This document shows positions 6,419-8,088 of a stretch of 8,088 bases of DNA, piece by piece. The notes beneath the pieces were generated by a model. The model was given only the letters and a program-made list of their open reading frames with translations. It was not told the origin of the DNA and ran no database searches. The stretch is from Pseudomonadota bacterium (lineage in GTDB: Bacteria; Pseudomonadota; Gammaproteobacteria; Halothiobacillales; Halothiobacillaceae). The stretch is from NCBI GenBank assembly GCA_021795795.1, contig JAJYPA010000366.1:1-8088 (forward strand). The letters run 5' to 3'. The translations under genes were made by a program, and so were the position numbers. The stretch's first letter is position 1. Each line of letters begins with the position of its first letter.

Positions 6419-6420
6419 AC
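6409..6420 (-). repeat. Right copy of 12-base inverted repeat bracketing the AIPR gene
   Basis: GAGTTTTTCAAC is the exact reverse complement of 4380-4391. Together the copies enclose nearly all of the small frame, the whole AIPR gene and its trailer. A third partial copy, TGAAAAACTC (6376-6385), has the same orientation as the left copy. Confidence 0.4.
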
Positions 6421-6805
6421 TACGAATATGATCGCGGTGCAAGACATATCGGTCTTCATTTAACCCACAAACAAAGTCTATCAAGCAGGCTGTGAAAGTA
6501 GGTATGAGAGTTGCTGCGGTGTCGCGACATAGCGTGCTTACGCAAATTGAGCCTGGTTAGTTACGCGAGATCAAAGTCGAAGGATTACCTCTGTCAAAAA
6601 TGTGGCATTTAGCACATCGAAAAGGAAAAAACTCGAACCTGCTACTAATAGTTTTAAATCTTATTTCCTGCAGCACCAATACGTCCGTACAATAAATGAA
6701 CTGGCTCAGATTAATTCGTGACAGTGGTAGCAAACCGTCTGTAATTATATTGGAAAACTGAACGACTTCTATCGCTGCATCACCGCCCATTCCCTGGCGA
6801 TATGC

Positions 6806-7930
6806 TTACCGCTGGTCGAGGATTTCGTCCAGTAAGCTCATCTGGTGCGCTACCCAACTCGCTACCAGGACGTGGTCCAAGCCGCTCACGGTGATCCCCA
6901 GCAGGCGCACGGACGCGCCCTGGGGAACGGCTCGGTCGAGTAACTCTGGTAGCAATGCCGCAATAGTATCCGCGCTCCCAATACCTTCGGTCGCCGTATA
7001 TGCTCGGGTGACCGTGGTAAAATCGGGAAAGCGCGCTTTGATATTCACGGTATGGCCCACCAGGTTCAAGGCCTGGAGCCGGGTCACAACCTGCGCGGCC
7101 ATTTCCTGTAGCGTAGTCAGCATGACGCTTCGATCCTCCAAGTTTTTGGAGAAGGTGTGTTCAGTCCCCACCGACTTCCGCTGGCGGGACGGTTGGACTG
7201 GCCGCTCGTCGATCGCCCGCGCTACGTCGTAAAACCAGCCTCCCGACTTGCCGAAATGGGTCACAAGAAACTCCAGCGAGAGGTTCCGTAGATCCAAGAC
7301 CGTTTCCACGTCCATTGCCGAGAGCTTTTTGACGGTGACCGGACCCACACCATGCAGCTTGCCTACCGGCAGCGGCGCCAAGAAAGCAAGGCCACGCTCT
7401 GGTGGGATAACAAAAAGCCCGTGGGGCTTACGCCAGTCGGAGGCCAGCTTGGCCAGCAGCTTGTTGTAGGATACCCCTGCTGAAGCCGTCAGCCCCGTTT
7501 CTCGATGGATGCGATCCAGGATATCCCGAGCGATCTCGACTGCCAGGGTTCCGCCAGCAGTGGCGGCAGTCACGTCCAGGAAGGCCTCATCCAGAGACAG
7601 GGGTTCCACCAACGGTGTGTAACTGCGCAGGATGGTCATCACTTGGCGGGAGGCCTCTCGATAGGTATCCATGCGGGGGCGGACAAAGATGGCCTGGGGG
7701 CAAAGCGAACGGGCCTTGGCTGCGGACATTGCCGAGTGGATACCAAATCGTCGCGCCTCATAGCTGCACGTCGCGACGACGCCCCGGCCATTGGGGTCGC
7801 CACCGACAATCACCGGTAGACCACGGAGCTCCGGCCGATCGCGTTGCTCGACCGACGCAAAGAAGACATCCATGTCCACGTGGATGACCTTGCGGAGATT
7901 GGGGCTATGCTCCGGTGTTGGGCTGGACAA
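6806..7930 (-). CDS. dinB: DNA polymerase IV (Y-family translesion polymerase)
   Basis: The product is 374 residues and complete, starting at TTG 7930. GAGGAG lies 8 bases upstream, and no in-frame ATG occurs before the catalytic motif, which supports TTG. Family hallmarks run in order: VIHVDMDVFFASVEQ (15-29) with metal-binding D19 and steric-gate F24; YEARRFGIHSAM (58-69); SLDEAFLDVT (112-121) with catalytic D114 and E115; SYNKLLAKLASD (154-165); the helix-hairpin-helix GVGPVTVKKL (194-203); and HTFSKNL (258-264) opening the little-finger domain. The C-terminus has QMSLL (363-367), a good match to the beta-clamp-binding motif. All catalytic residues are present. The enzyme copies across damaged bases with low fidelity during the SOS response. 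It is on the opposite strand to everything else here, in GC-rich DNA like block 1. Near its start a LexA-spaced dyad may control it. Confidence 0.95.
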   Translation of the reverse strand: MSSPTPEHSPNLRKVIHVDMDVFFASVEQRDRPELRGLPVIVGGDPNGRGVVATCSYEARRFGIHSAMSAAKARSLCPQAIFVRPRMDTYREASRQVMTILRSYTPLVEPLSLDEAFLDVTAATAGGTLAVEIARDILDRIHRETGLTASAGVSYNKLLAKLASDWRKPHGLFVIPPERGLAFLAPLPVGKLHGVGPVTVKKLSAMDVETVLDLRNLSLEFLVTHFGKSGGWFYDVARAIDERPVQPSRQRKSVGTEHTFSKNLEDRSVMLTTLQEMAAQVVTRLQALNLVGHTVNIKARFPDFTTVTRAYTATEGIGSADTIAALLPELLDRAVPQGASVRLLGITVSGLDHVLVASWVAHQMSLLDEILDQR

Positions 7931-7951
7931 TCGGTAAACTCCTCGCCGGAC

Positions 7952-7984
7952 CTGATGAGTCTATCAGATGGGATCCTCCGACAA
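7952..7984 (-). promoter_or_regulatory. dinB upstream dyad with LexA-box spacing and weak promoter
   Basis: CTGATGAGTCTATCAG (7952-7967) has perfect 5-base arms and the CTG-N10-CAG spacing of gammaproteobacterial LexA boxes, though the consensus has CTGT...ACAG. On the - strand it overlaps a possible -10 TAGACT (7963-7958), with TTGTCG (7984-7979) 15 bases upstream as a poor -35. It lies 21 bases before the TTG start. SOS control fits dinB biology, but the box is non-consensus and the promoter weak. Confidence 0.4.
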
Positions 7985-7990
7985 TGCCGG

Positions 7991-8016
7991 GCAAGGATGT
8001 CTGTCCTTGCGCAAGG
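7991..8016. repeat. Overlapping hairpin and 12-base palindrome upstream of dinB
   Basis: GCAAGGA (7991-7997) and TCCTTGC (8004-8010) form a 7-base stem with a 6-base loop. The right arm is also the left half of a perfect palindrome, CCTTGCGCAAGG (8005-8016). The two structures are mutually exclusive in single-stranded form. No T run adjoins, so a terminator is unlikely; a protein-binding site or recombination site is possible. Confidence 0.5.
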
Positions 8017-8060
8017 CAACCACCTGGGACGCGATGCTGCTTGCCGAGCGACAAGGGAAA

Positions 8061-8084
8061 GCGGTAGATTCACCCTGATGCTAG
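8061..8084 (+). repeat. Diverged direct repeat, copy 2
   Basis: GCGGTAGATTCA followed directly by CCCTGATGCTAG is the second copy of the sequence at 4204-4233. It lies at the very end of the window, so its true extent is not known. Confidence 0.45.
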
Positions 8085-8088
8085 ATCG

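Larger units (their letters stand above)
6241..6805. other. AT-rich gene-poor stretch, probably decayed DNA
   Basis: No convincing gene lies in these 565 bases. A + frame is open from about 6250 to a TGA at 6428-6430 (reading ...APVTAGVGPNKEALISIVGR...), and from there to a TAG near 6560 it reads ...NPQTKSIKQAVKVGMRVAAV.... Both parts lack a good start and ribosome site and may be remnants of coding DNA. The stretch also holds TTGGGCCCAA, a 10-base palindrome (6310-6319), the hairpin at 6376-6418, and one copy of the 12-base inverted repeat. Past 6560 both strands are broken by stops, apart from one doubtful - strand frame. Confidence 0.5.

Noticed and set aside
6557..6790. A 77-residue - strand frame starting 15 bases after the dinB stop
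   Set aside because: Its AGGGA directly touches the ATG with no spacing. The product is an unrecognised, F/I/S-rich sequence in stop-rich AT DNA, and composition differs from dinB. Probably chance.
7991..8010. An intrinsic terminator upstream of dinB
   Set aside because: The 7-base stem is not followed by a T run on either strand.
7810..8073. An 87-residue - strand frame overlapping the dinB start
   Set aside because: It shares DNA with the conserved dinB N-terminus in another frame and shows no recognisable motif.

Overview
The window looks like a piece of a conjugative plasmid or integrative element from a GC-rich proteobacterium. The gene types fit Acidithiobacillus-like or other gamma/betaproteobacterial accessory DNA, but no chromosomal marker is present, so the host is a weak inference. 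Three blocks can be told apart by gene content and base composition.

Block 1 (1-4140, + strand, GC-rich) is a DNA-transfer and stability module. It opens with the 3' two thirds of a MobF-type relaxase-helicase (TraI/TrwC-like); the relaxase domain lies off the left edge. A 347-base non-coding stretch follows, with an inverted repeat whose right arm resembles the R388 nic site, a second hairpin, a dyad overlapping a TTGACA box, and several CGTG boxes. Then come three tightly packed genes in the order of R388 stbA-stbB-stbC: a small putative DNA-binding protein, a ParA/MinD-type ATPase with a changed Walker B, and a coiled-coil protein with one C-terminal membrane helix.

Block 2 (about 4340-6790) is visibly AT-rich: 16 of 60 bases are G or C at 5041-5100, against 38 of 60 at 781-840. 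It holds an AIPR-family (abortive infection phage resistance) gene with a nuclease-like N-terminus, immediately preceded by a 71-codon reading frame. A perfect 12-base inverted repeat (4380-4391 and 6409-6420) brackets most of it, and a terminator-like hairpin and about 370 bases of apparently decayed DNA follow. This looks like a phage-defence cargo unit inserted in the backbone.

Block 3 (6806-8088, GC-rich, - strand) is a complete dinB-type gene for translesion DNA polymerase IV. It starts at TTG and has a LexA-spaced dyad and nested palindromes upstream. A short diverged repeat (12 identical bases plus a matching downstream part) occurs at 4204-4233 and again at 8061-8084, so blocks 2 and 3 together may lie between copies of one sequence.

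The genes would combine as follows: TraI nicks and unwinds the element for transfer, the Stb-like proteins keep it stable or position it in the cell, AIPR may protect the host from phage, and Pol IV may help copy damaged DNA. The most noteworthy items are the candidate oriT beside stbA, the AIPR unit with its small abutting partner, and the repeats that may mark how the cargo arrived.
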